DNA from: Bacteroidota bacterium
GTDB taxonomy: Bacteria; Bacteroidota; Ignavibacteria; Tepidaquicellales; Tepidaquicellaceae
Assembly: GCA_003519545.1 (NCBI GenBank)
Contig: DOWN01000116.1
Coordinates: 1 to 5,714, forward strand
Reading direction: 5' to 3'
Length of the DNA stretch: 5,714 bases
Part shown: one piece after another, positions 1 through 5,714 of the stretch
Position numbering within the stretch: the stretch's first letter is position 1
Layout: every line of letters begins with the position of its first letter
Made by a program: the position numbers and the translations under genes
The notes under the pieces: model-generated
What the model was told of the DNA's origin: nothing
Seen by the model: the letters and a program-made list of their open reading frames with translations, nothing else
Databases searched by the model: none

Positions 1-440
1 GTATAAATTACTTCACCGGTTTGTTCATTTTTCAAAACAGTACCCGGAAGTTTTCTAAACCCGGCATTATTCTCGACTATAATTGATTGAATTTCAAGAA
101 TATCATTTATAGAAATAAAATTATTTTTTTTAACATTTTTAAATCCGATTAATAAAGCATTAGAGTAATTATAAACTTCTTTTGAAGCATTATTTTTGAA
201 AATTTTCAGATTAAAATCAGACTGATAAAGTTCATCATCAGTAGTAATAATATTTTCAATAGCGGAACTATCTTTTGCTTCTTTGAGAGAGAGCGTGCTG
301 ATTAAAATGGATTCATTTGGAATAACCGGAGCAGTTCCTTTCAGTTCAGCTAAAGCTTTATTAGCGTCATTGGTTTTTTTCAGAATTTCTTTAGTTTCCA
401 AATCTGCAGATAAAGGTAAAAGTGGGATGTTATATTTCAT
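1..440 (-). CDS. Fic family protein, N-terminal part (3' end off window)
   Basis: The minus strand is open from an ATG at 438-440 to the window edge, giving 146 codons of a longer protein. The start MKYNIPLLPL, followed by an A-N-x-A-L-A-E-L-K-G helix (residues 26-35), a P-N-x-x-I-L-I-x-T-L segment and E-A-x-x-S-S-A-I-E-N-I-x-T-T (54-67), is the standard Fic_N domain layout. S58-S59-A60-I61-E62-N63 fits the (S/T)xxxE(G/N) inhibitory-helix motif. In class II Fic proteins the glutamate of that motif blocks productive ATP binding. Fic enzymes generally transfer AMP from ATP onto protein hydroxyls. The catalytic HPFxDGNGR loop would be downstream, outside this window, so activity cannot be judged. 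The gene follows the RM/DUF3800 cluster on the same strand after a 110 bp gap, so it may have its own promoter. No clear Shine-Dalgarno precedes the ATG. Fic genes are frequent neighbours of type I RM genes in Bacteroidota-like genomes. Family call is firm; target unknown. Confidence 0.9.
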   Translation of the reverse strand, partial: MKYNIPLLPLSADLETKEILKKTNDANKALAELKGTAPVIPNESILISTLSLKEAKDSSAIENIITTDDELYQSDFNLKIFKNNASKEVYNYSNALLIGFKNVKKNNFISINDILEIQSIIVENNAGFRKLPGTVLKNEQTGEVIY

Positions 441-550
441 AATATTATTTATATCTTTAGACTTAAATTAATGCCTTAATCATCTTCAATTCATTGATTT
501 CAACGAAATGGGAATATAAAATATTGTTTATGTTTATCATTTTAAATTTA

Positions 551-1420
551 TTATATTATCCAAGTTTTTGGATCCCAATTATCAGGTCTAATCTCAGAAT
601 AAAACTTTATTAATGGATCATTTTTAGGTTTAGTAGGATTAATACAGTTATGGTCTATGAGAAGTTCTCCTGCTTTTACATAAAATTCTTCAACAATTTC
701 TAATTCATCAATGAATGATGGTGTTTGGTTATAAGATTTTAATAATAAATATCTTGAGACCATACATGCTATTATATCTGCCATCTGAATTAAGCAACAA
801 ACTTAAGATTTTGAAAAGAAAGGTGTATCAATGATTTCAGAAAATCTTTCACCTTTTTTATTTTTAGAATCTTTAATATTTGTAAAATTATCGATATAAG
901 ATAAATCATCTTCATTATAAATATTAATTAATCTTTTACCATGTCCTTCTAATTCGTCGAAAACCACAATCGTTTTGCCTTTAATTTTTTTTATTTTACA
1001 ATGACATCTTTGAATTGCCAATAAAATATTGAAAGCACCGGTTTCCCACGGATATTCAAATTTTAATGCTAATTTGTTCCCATCACTTTTTAGATTAAAA
1101 AATTTCTTAGTATCGATAGGTATTACTATTATTTTACATTTTCTATTTTCAATCCAATCTAAAGTATAATTAAGAATATCTTTCCGTAATTTTGCATTTA
1201 TTTTTTTCCATTCGTTTTTTCCTCTAAATATTTCTCTGCCTTTAAGTTCTTTTACATCGATTCCTGCTTCTTGCAAAAGTTTAAAAAATTCATTATGTTC
1301 ACGATAAGTTTTGTGTAACTTACTGGCATCTGTAACTATCCCGGTAATAACTTCCACTGGGAAACTAGAATTATATTGCTCTCCGTTATGGTGGCTTTCA
1401 TCTATGTAACAAAATTTCAT
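551..1420 (-). pseudogene. DUF3800 protein interrupted by an in-frame TAA stop
   Basis: The ATG at 1418-1420 opens a 205-codon frame ending at TAA 803-805. The same frame continues without shift after the stop to TAA 551-553. Together they make a 289-position product. The first part has the DUF3800 N-terminal motif Y-I-D-E-S (residues 5-9), E-L-K-G (58-61) and a hydrophobic strand ending in F-D-E (154-156). It then reaches D-T-P-F-F-S-K-S and stops. The bases after the stop encode V-C-C-L-I-Q-M-A-D-I-I-A, which matches the family's closing (I)Q-x-A-D-x-x-A-Y helix. The acidic residues D7, D155 and D215 are those expected to form a metal site if the suspected RNase H-like nuclease fold is right (inference). 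The stop separates D215 from the rest, so the 205-residue product should be inactive unless TAA is read through. The downstream part has its own ATG at 784 but is only a tail. An AAGGAG site 7 nt upstream supports the start. Sequencing error is an alternative. Confidence 0.87.
803..805 (-). other. In-frame premature TAA within the DUF3800 gene
   Basis: On the minus strand the codons run TTC TTT TCA AAA TCT TAA GTT TGT TGC TTA ATT CAG ATG GCA GAT. The stop falls between the conserved D-T-P-F-F segment and the conserved Q-M-A-D segment, with no frame change on either side. One base substitution from CAA, GAA, AAA, TAT or TAC, among others, would create it. TAA also terminates hsdS, the DUF2188 gene and the half-S gene here, so the code is not reassigned. 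Confidence 0.85.
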
Positions 1421-1423
1421 CTC

Positions 1424-1660
1424 TTATCTCCTTTTATCTTTTGGTGGATTCGGATCTTTTCCATAGCTATTGGGATTTTGAATTTTACCATCTTTCCTGT
1501 GAGGTATCAATTCTGATTTTTCCTTTTTTGCCATATCTCTACTCCAATCCATTGCTTTTTGTTTTGTTTCAAAATGCTTAGATGCTTTTTCAGCATTTTC
1601 TCTTTTAGAGTCCCATCCTCCTGTCGGATTTGGAACAACATGTCTTTCTTTTCTTGGCAT
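1424..1660 (-). CDS. DUF2188 domain protein, small and basic
   Basis: A complete 78-residue protein starts at ATG 1658-1660. It matches DUF2188 over nearly its whole length: H-V-V-P (residues 7-10), G-G-W (14-16), an A-x-x-A-S-K-x-F segment (23-30), a T-K-x-x-A-x-x-x-x-R-x-x-A helix (32-44), and K-D-G-K-I-x-x-x-x-S-Y-G-x-D-P (56-70). The domain has no established biochemical function. The protein has many Lys and Arg residues and no signal peptide or membrane segment, so it is cytosolic, and nucleic-acid binding is possible but unproven. It begins 12 nt after the hsdS stop and ends 3 nt before the DUF3800 start, and its last codons contain the Shine-Dalgarno of the DUF3800 gene. The two are therefore likely co-translated. 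Its position suggests an accessory or partner of DUF3800 in the RM operon. Family confidence is high; role unknown. Confidence 0.9.
   Translation of the reverse strand: MPRKERHVVPNPTGGWDSKRENAEKASKHFETKQKAMDWSRDMAKKEKSELIPHRKDGKIQNPNSYGKDPNPPKDKRR
1428..1433 (-). promoter_or_regulatory. Shine-Dalgarno AAGGAG for the DUF3800 gene
   Basis: The minus strand reads AAGGAGATAAGAG-ATG, an ideal Shine-Dalgarno with a 7 nt spacer. It sits inside the last codons of the DUF2188 gene. It fixes the DUF3800 start at 1420 and points to strong translation coupled to the upstream gene. hsdM, the DUF2188 gene and the Fic gene have no comparable site. Confidence 0.8.
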
Positions 1661-1672
1661 GATATGATTATT

Positions 1673-2932
1673 TTAGTTTATAAAATTTTTTATTCTTATT
1701 TTTCCTGCTAATAATTGTTGCATTAAAGCCATTTTATGATTTCCATAATTGGTCAAGATCTGTTTTGTTAATATTAATGATTTTTCACATTTATCTATAA
1801 CTTTTGAAATCAACTCTTGCTCTTCTATGGATTCTGGGATATATATTTTAATTTTCAAAAGTTCAATTTCTGAAATTTCTTTTTGTCCGGTACCATTCAT
1901 TTTTCTTTCAACTTTTTTATAAAATGAAGGGTTTATTAAATAATATAGAATAAAATTTTTATTAAATTTAGATTCATTTACTATTAAACTTGTAATTGCG
2001 TTCGAACAAATTGACCCATTAAATTCTTCGTTAACTATTGCGATACCACCATTTTGAATATTTTGTCTACCAATTAATATTTCATCTTTATATCTTATGT
2101 AATATGGCCTTCCCTTAGGGGAGAATAATATTGTTTTAGAATCTTGATAATCTAAACCTTTAGAATGTAATTTTACAGAAATTAATTTAAATTTACTTGG
2201 ATTACCAACTGGTTCTTTTATCGGAATTTTAACTACAGATGATAAATATACTTCGCTCCAGTTTGATTTAATATTCTTGACTTTCTTTTTATCAGATAAA
2301 AGTTGAGATATCAGCCATTTTTTGCGGAGTTGTTTTTGCTCTAATAGTTTTGAATACAATTCAATTAATTTGTCAAATAAACCAAGAATTTTAGCGATAG
2401 TATTTTGTTCAGGAAGCGGAGGAATTGGAATCTTTATTTTTGATAATTCTGATTTATATATATGAACAACTGAAATACCTTGACCATATATGTATCTTTG
2501 TCTCTTTGCAAAATCTGATTCTAACATATAAGAAACAAAAACTGGATTTATGAATTTATTACTTTCAGTTCTTAATATAATTATATCTCCTCCTGCAAAT
2601 GCTTCTTCTTCCCCCATATAAACAACAGCCTTCCCTATATCATTTAAAGTTTCTCCTGAACCGGCAAACAGAATATCACCTTTTTTAATTAATTTGCTAG
2701 TTTCAATTAGATTAACAGGAATAAATGATTTAAATTCTTTGATAACAAAATTATGAGTAGTATAAATTTCTCCATAAGTAATACAAGGGAATCCATAATT
2801 TTGGATCTGATCTTTTCGAATACCTTGACCTTTTGAAAATTCTCCTAATTCACTTAATGATTTTATCTCCCAATCAGCAGGGATTTCGGAATTATAAAAC
2901 TTTTTAGTATTTTTGCTTTTATTTTTTCTCAC
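1673..2932 (-). CDS. hsdS: Type I RM specificity subunit HsdS, full length with two target-recognition domains
   Basis: This 419-residue protein has the classic S-subunit plan. The first target-recognition domain is at about 15-172, opening I-P-A-D-W-E-I and containing K-K-G-D-I-L-F-A (83-90). The linker I-P-I-P-P-L-P-E-Q (168-176) leads into the central conserved helix (about 177-214). The second domain is at about 224-365, opening S-N-W-S-E-V. A second linker I-P-E-S-I-E-E-Q (365-372) leads into a C-terminal helix ending L-M-Q-Q-L-L-A-G-K-I-R (403-413). Length and architecture are normal for an intact HsdS. Each domain reads half of a bipartite DNA target, and the helices set the spacer and bind HsdM. 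The start is GTG at 2930-2932, sharing one base with the hsdM stop (TAGTG), so translation is probably coupled. The two domains are not obvious copies of each other, implying an asymmetric target. The recognition sequence cannot be read from the protein alone. Confidence 0.95.
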   Translation of the reverse strand: MRKNKSKNTKKFYNSEIPADWEIKSLSELGEFSKGQGIRKDQIQNYGFPCITYGEIYTTHNFVIKEFKSFIPVNLIETSKLIKKGDILFAGSGETLNDIGKAVVYMGEEEAFAGGDIIILRTESNKFINPVFVSYMLESDFAKRQRYIYGQGISVVHIYKSELSKIKIPIPPLPEQNTIAKILGLFDKLIELYSKLLEQKQLRKKWLISQLLSDKKKVKNIKSNWSEVYLSSVVKIPIKEPVGNPSKFKLISVKLHSKGLDYQDSKTILFSPKGRPYYIRYKDEILIGRQNIQNGGIAIVNEEFNGSICSNAITSLIVNESKFNKNFILYYLINPSFYKKVERKMNGTGQKEISEIELLKIKIYIPESIEEQELISKVIDKCEKSLILTKQILTNYGNHKMALMQQLLAGKIRIKNFIN

Positions 2933-4506
2933 TAAATCAATTCTTTTAAATATTTATCCAGTTCAGACTGAACATCTTTAATTTGTTTTTCAAGTTCATC
3001 AATTTCTTTTTGTACTGCTTTTATATCAATTTCCGGTTCTTCTTCAAAGGTATCAACATATCTTGGAATATTTAGATTAAATTCATTTTCTTTGATTTCA
3101 TCTAAAGTGGCTACATAACTAAATTTATCTTCTATAACTCCCGGTTTTAGTTTCCCTTCTTTAAATTTATAATATGTATCAACTATTTTTGATATATCAG
3201 AATCTCTAAGAATATTTTGATTTTTCAACTGTTTGAAATTCTTACTTGAATCAATAAACAATACATTTTTATTGTCACCTTTTCCTTTATTAAAAATTAA
3301 AATTGCTGCGGGAATACTTGTACCATAAAATAAATTCGAAGGTAATCCGATCACTGCTTCAAGAATATTTTCTTCTATGGTATGCTGACGAATTTTCCCT
3401 TCACTCGAACCCCTGAATAGAACTCCATGAGGTACAACAACACCAACTTTTCCTTTGCCTTCATAAGTAGTTTCAATCATATGAGTTATAAATGCCCAGT
3501 CACCTTTGCTTTTTGGAGGTATTCCTCTCCAGAAACGATTGAATTTATCTTGAGCCGGATCAAAATTTGAAGTAGTAAGTTCTTCTTTTTTTAAATCTTT
3601 ATCATCAATTTTTCCCCATTTATCAAGACTGAATGGAGGATTAGCGACGACCGTATCAAACTTCATTAATTTATCACCTTCAAGAAGTTTCGGATTTCGA
3701 ATAGTATCTCCCCATCGAATTTTAGCATTATCAAAACCGTGTAAAAACATATTCATCATTGCAAGTGCCCAAGTGCTTCCGTTTGCTTCCTGTCCATATA
3801 GAGCAAAGTTATCACTTCCGACTTCTTCACCTGCTTTAATTAATAAAGATGCTGAACCACAAGTCGGGTCGCAAATTTTTGAACCAGGAGGTGATTTTGT
3901 TAACTTTGCTATCAAAGTTGAAACTTCACGGGGAGTGAAAAATTCTCCGGCTTTTTTTCCTGCATCACTGGCGAAATTTTCTATTAGATACATATATGCT
4001 CCTCCTATAATATCAAGCCCGCCAAGATTTGAAGGTCTTAAGTCTAATGTAGGGTTATTGAAGTCGATTAAAAGACTTCTTAATCTCCGGTTTTTATCTT
4101 TGGGATCTCCGAGATTAGAACTGTTAAAACTAATATTTCTAAATACTCCAACACCATCTTCAGAATAAAATTTATCTCTGTTGCTTTCCTGAAGATCTTC
4201 AAGACCTATATCAATAATTTCACCTATATTATTTTCATTACGGTTTTCATAAAAATACTTGAAATGGCTTTTAGCCGGCAATTTAAATTTTTCATGGTTC
4301 ATTGCTCTTTCTGTTCTTACTTTATCACCATTATATTTTTTCAAATAATTTTCATATTTATCATCATAAGTATCACTAAGACATTTTATAAATAGCATAG
4401 TTAAAATATAATCTTTGTAAATACTTGGGTCTATACTTCCTCTGAAAGTATCACATGCTTTCCAAACTGCATCATTTATTTTATTTTGAGTTATGATTTT
4501 TGACAT
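2932..4506 (-). CDS. hsdM: Type I RM DNA adenine methyltransferase subunit HsdM
   Basis: This 524-residue protein starts at ATG 4504-4506. It transfers a methyl group from S-adenosylmethionine to adenine N6 within the site chosen by HsdS, and is also required for restriction by the HsdR complex. The N-terminal helical HsdM_N domain covers about 7-150. The N6-MTase domain follows: G-E-F-F-T-P (187-192), SAM-binding motif I D-P-T-C-G-S-A-S (213-220), and catalytic motif IV N-P-P-F (289-292), all intact. The second glycine common in motif I (CGSG) is alanine here, which I take as subfamily variation. A charged coiled coil at about 491-522 (E-L-E-K-Q-I-K) closes the protein and should contact HsdS. 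The start is 1 nt after the half-S stop, and the TAG stop overlaps the hsdS GTG. It lies in the middle of the operon between two S genes. No Shine-Dalgarno is evident, consistent with translation coupled to the half-S gene. Length is typical. Confidence 0.97.
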   Translation of the reverse strand: MSKIITQNKINDAVWKACDTFRGSIDPSIYKDYILTMLFIKCLSDTYDDKYENYLKKYNGDKVRTERAMNHEKFKLPAKSHFKYFYENRNENNIGEIIDIGLEDLQESNRDKFYSEDGVGVFRNISFNSSNLGDPKDKNRRLRSLLIDFNNPTLDLRPSNLGGLDIIGGAYMYLIENFASDAGKKAGEFFTPREVSTLIAKLTKSPPGSKICDPTCGSASLLIKAGEEVGSDNFALYGQEANGSTWALAMMNMFLHGFDNAKIRWGDTIRNPKLLEGDKLMKFDTVVANPPFSLDKWGKIDDKDLKKEELTTSNFDPAQDKFNRFWRGIPPKSKGDWAFITHMIETTYEGKGKVGVVVPHGVLFRGSSEGKIRQHTIEENILEAVIGLPSNLFYGTSIPAAILIFNKGKGDNKNVLFIDSSKNFKQLKNQNILRDSDISKIVDTYYKFKEGKLKPGVIEDKFSYVATLDEIKENEFNLNIPRYVDTFEEEPEIDIKAVQKEIDELEKQIKDVQSELDKYLKELI

Positions 4507-4507
4507 T

Positions 4508-5110
4508 TTAATCTATTACTTTTATATTTAATTTTTGCCTGTTAAATTTTTGTTGATTAAATTTATTTTTAAGGTCAGTTAATTTTGAATTTAACTGATA
4601 AAGTTCTTTAATTTTATTTTCTATTTTTAAAATTAAATCCTGAATATTAATTTCAGGAATAGAGATATACATATTTCCCAATTCCTTTTTTGTTAAAGAT
4701 TGTATTGATGAACCTGTGATATATTTTTTAATTTTGTTTTGTGTTTGTGGCTGATTTAGATACCAAACAACAAATTCTGATTTTAGATTTACATTATTAC
4801 TATATTTTCTCAAAATGAAAAAAGTTGTTGAAGGGACTGCGGGATCGTTTTTTTCTTCAAACAAGGCAGCAAAATTTTTGCTTCCTTTTGCAGCAAATAT
4901 AATATCTCCCGGTCTCAATATATATTGTTCATTAACTTTCATTCTACTTACTTCAGGTAATAACTTAGTTTTTAAAATTCCATTTTCATCAAAATTTTGA
5001 GATTGTAAATAAATTATGTCTCCATTTTTATCAGGTCGTAAATTTAATCCGGTCATTATTGAGAATATCTCCGATATTTTTTTTCTAAGTACCAATGGTA
5101 CAAAGTGCAA
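4508..5110 (-). CDS. Half-size type I specificity subunit (single target-recognition domain)
   Basis: The 200-residue product holds one target-recognition domain and one conserved helix. The N-terminal strand/helix K-I-S-E-I-F-S-I-M-T-G (11-21) is followed by R-P-G-D-I-I-F-A-A-K-G (66-76), I-T-G-S-S-I-Q-S-L-T-K-K-E-L (131-144), the linker I-S-I-P-E-I (149-154), and a long Lys/Asn-rich helix (about 157-192). Single-domain S proteins of about 190 residues are a recurrent family in Bacteroidota RM loci. Truncated HsdS proteins are known to assemble as pairs giving symmetric targets, so it may be functional rather than a remnant. The start is uncertain: no ATG precedes the conserved N-terminus. 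TTG at 5108-5110, with a weak AAAGAG just upstream, is used here, and TTG 5093-5095 (195 residues) is equally plausible. The first in-frame ATG (5054-5056) would delete conserved sequence. It is the first gene of the minus-strand operon and ends 1 nt before hsdM. Confidence 0.87.
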   Translation of the reverse strand: MHFVPLVLRKKISEIFSIMTGLNLRPDKNGDIIYLQSQNFDENGILKTKLLPEVSRMKVNEQYILRPGDIIFAAKGSKNFAALFEEKNDPAVPSTTFFILRKYSNNVNLKSEFVVWYLNQPQTQNKIKKYITGSSIQSLTKKELGNMYISIPEINIQDLILKIENKIKELYQLNSKLTDLKNKFNQQKFNRQKLNIKVID

Positions 5111-5191
5111 AAACTCTTTATTAATTTCAAGGAAAATTTTCAGTACTCGCTGTACAAATAGTGGTTTATTGTATAGGAGTCAAATTTTCAA
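5111..5191. promoter_or_regulatory. Divergent intergenic region between the RM operon and comEC
   Basis: About 80 bp separate the half-S start and the comEC ATG, so the RM-operon promoter is expected here and the comEC promoter here or just inside the half-S gene. On the minus strand TTGACT (plus coordinates 5178-5183) and TATTTG (5155-5160) are spaced by 17 bp. This would suit a sigma-70-like promoter, but the -10 match is poor. If real, the -35 overlaps the comEC ribosome binding site. No plus-strand promoter is convincing. No operator-like inverted repeat was seen, and there is no dedicated RM control-protein gene in the window. Confidence 0.4.
5175..5180 (+). promoter_or_regulatory. Shine-Dalgarno AGGAGT for comEC
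   Basis: AGGAGT lies 11 nt before ATG 5192-5194. An in-frame TAG at 5174-5176 overlaps it, so the ATG is the first possible ATG start in that frame. The spacing is slightly long but acceptable, and it supports the start chosen for comEC. Confidence 0.65.
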
Positions 5192-5714
5192 ATGACACCA
5201 TTTCTCAAATGGGTGCGGAAAAATCCGGCGGTTAAGTTTTGTATTATTTTTATTGCGGGGATTTTTGCCGGGAGTTATTCATTCATTCCAATTTACATTT
5301 CACTTTCAATTCCTTTAGTTTTATTTATTTTATTTTTTAAGTTTAAAAATTCCTTCCTTACCGCTCTCATTATATTTTCCTGCGGATTTTTAAAATCTAA
5401 CATTGATTTTTTTCTCACCGGTTCTGATAATGTATCACGAATTCCTGATTCAGAAAAATTCGAATATACACTTTCGGGTGTTGTATCATCAGTAATTTCA
5501 AAAAACGAAGAAGCAACAAAATTTATCATAGATTCAAAATATATTTACAACTCATCTGACAGTCTTTCTATAAACGGTAAAGTTTTAGTAAATTTATTTA
5601 AAGGAAAATTTTCAAATGAAGAAATAAAAATTCCTGATATTAAGGAAAATTATTATATAAAAATTACAGGAAGATTTAATTCGCCATTGCCGTACAGAAA
5701 TCCCGGTGATTTTG
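5192..5714 (+). CDS. comEC: ComEC/Rec2 family DNA-uptake channel, N-terminal part (3' end off window)
   Basis: The frame is open from ATG 5192 to the window edge, 174 codons. The product begins with a short basic segment (W7-V-R-K10), then hydrophobic stretches at about 15-28, 31-50 and 54-68 that look like membrane helices. A soluble beta-rich region follows and ends in P-L-P-Y-R-N-P-G-D-F (165-174). That P-x-x-x-R-N-P-G-x-F motif is a hallmark of the DUF4131/OB-fold-like N-terminal region of ComEC. The full protein normally continues with the Competence membrane domain and often a metallo-beta-lactamase-like domain, both outside the window. ComEC forms the inner-membrane channel passing single-stranded DNA into the cell during natural transformation. 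It is transcribed away from the RM operon and is probably a chromosomal backbone gene bordering the defence cluster. Nothing in the visible part is broken. Confidence 0.9.
   Translation, partial: MTPFLKWVRKNPAVKFCIIFIAGIFAGSYSFIPIYISLSIPLVLFILFFKFKNSFLTALIIFSCGFLKSNIDFFLTGSDNVSRIPDSEKFEYTLSGVVSSVISKNEEATKFIIDSKYIYNSSDSLSINGKVLVNLFKGKFSNEEIKIPDIKENYYIKITGRFNSPLPYRNPGDF

Noticed and set aside
283..471. Plus-strand open frame of 62 codons
   Set aside because: It lies antisense to the Fic_N coding region, which has clear domain motifs. The product resembles nothing and has no ribosome binding site.
497..509. Small hairpin ATTTC-AAC-GAAAT in the gap before the Fic gene
   Set aside because: A 5 bp AT-rich stem without a following T-run on either strand is too weak to call a terminator.
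441..550. Possible Fic promoter in the 110 bp gap
   Set aside because: The gap is AT-rich with many TATA-like words, but no -35/-10 or Bacteroidota-type TTG/TAnnTTTG pair with proper spacing could be supported.
551..784. Separate 77-residue gene starting M-A-D-I-I-A
   Set aside because: It is in frame with the DUF3800 gene and supplies that family's conserved C-terminal helix, so it is the tail of the broken gene. No ribosome binding site precedes ATG 784.
803..805. Alternative genetic code explaining the in-frame TAA
   Set aside because: TAA ends several intact genes in the window and the 524-codon hsdM has no internal stop, so the standard code applies.
3773..4168. Plus-strand open frame of 131 codons
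   Set aside because: It is a shadow of the hsdM catalytic domain on the opposite strand, with no independent support.
4638..4658. Perfect 7 bp inverted repeat TCCTGAA/TTCAGGA with a 7 nt loop
   Set aside because: It sits inside the half-S coding sequence, has no T-run, and encodes the conserved linker/helix start; chance is the simplest reading.
4815..5000. Plus-strand open frame of 61 codons
   Set aside because: It is antisense to the half-S gene in its conserved G-D-I-I-F-A-A-K-G region; chance openness.
5293..5529. Minus-strand open frame of 78 codons
   Set aside because: It is antisense to comEC, whose frame is open to the window edge and has the R-N-P-G-x-F hallmark.

Overview
This AT-rich window carries a type I restriction-modification (RM) and accessory gene cluster on the minus strand. 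It abuts the start of a plus-strand comEC gene. Protein style (a Bacteroidota-like half-size HsdS, a Fic_N-type Fic protein, an Asn/Lys/Ile-rich proteome) suggests Bacteroidota or a related Ignavibacteria-like lineage. That placement is inferred from composition and remembered family resemblance, not from a marker gene. Clear Shine-Dalgarno-like sites before comEC and the DUF3800 gene would be unusual for core Bacteroidota and fit a sister lineage slightly better.

Layout in minus-strand transcription order, right to left: a single-domain (half) specificity subunit (5110-4508, TTG start), 1 nt gap, hsdM (4506-2932), TAGTG overlap, a full two-domain hsdS (2932-1673, GTG start), 12 nt gap, a DUF2188 gene (1660-1424), 3 nt gap, a DUF3800 gene (1420-551) broken by one in-frame TAA, a 110 bp gap, and the N-terminal 146 codons of a Fic-family AMP-transferase-type protein running off the left edge (440-1). 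To the right, comEC (5192 onward) runs off the window on the plus strand. The two directions are separated by only about 80 bp.

The first five genes are packed tightly enough to be one operon. HsdM with an HsdS subunit would form the site-specific adenine methyltransferase. The restriction/translocation subunit HsdR is not in the window and would have to lie beyond the Fic gene, elsewhere, or be absent. Two different S genes flank one M gene, so the methyltransferase may use alternative specificities. DUF2188 and DUF3800 are inserted downstream of the RM core as a coupled pair. DUF3800 proteins are widely suspected to be nucleases, so the pair looks like an accessory defence module, but its DUF3800 member appears inactivated.

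The most notable observations are the precisely located nonsense codon in the DUF3800 gene, the DUF2188-DUF3800 pair within the RM operon, and the half-S/M/full-S arrangement. I see no tRNA, rRNA, CRISPR array, insertion sequence or convincing terminator. There is no gene-free stretch longer than about 110 bp.
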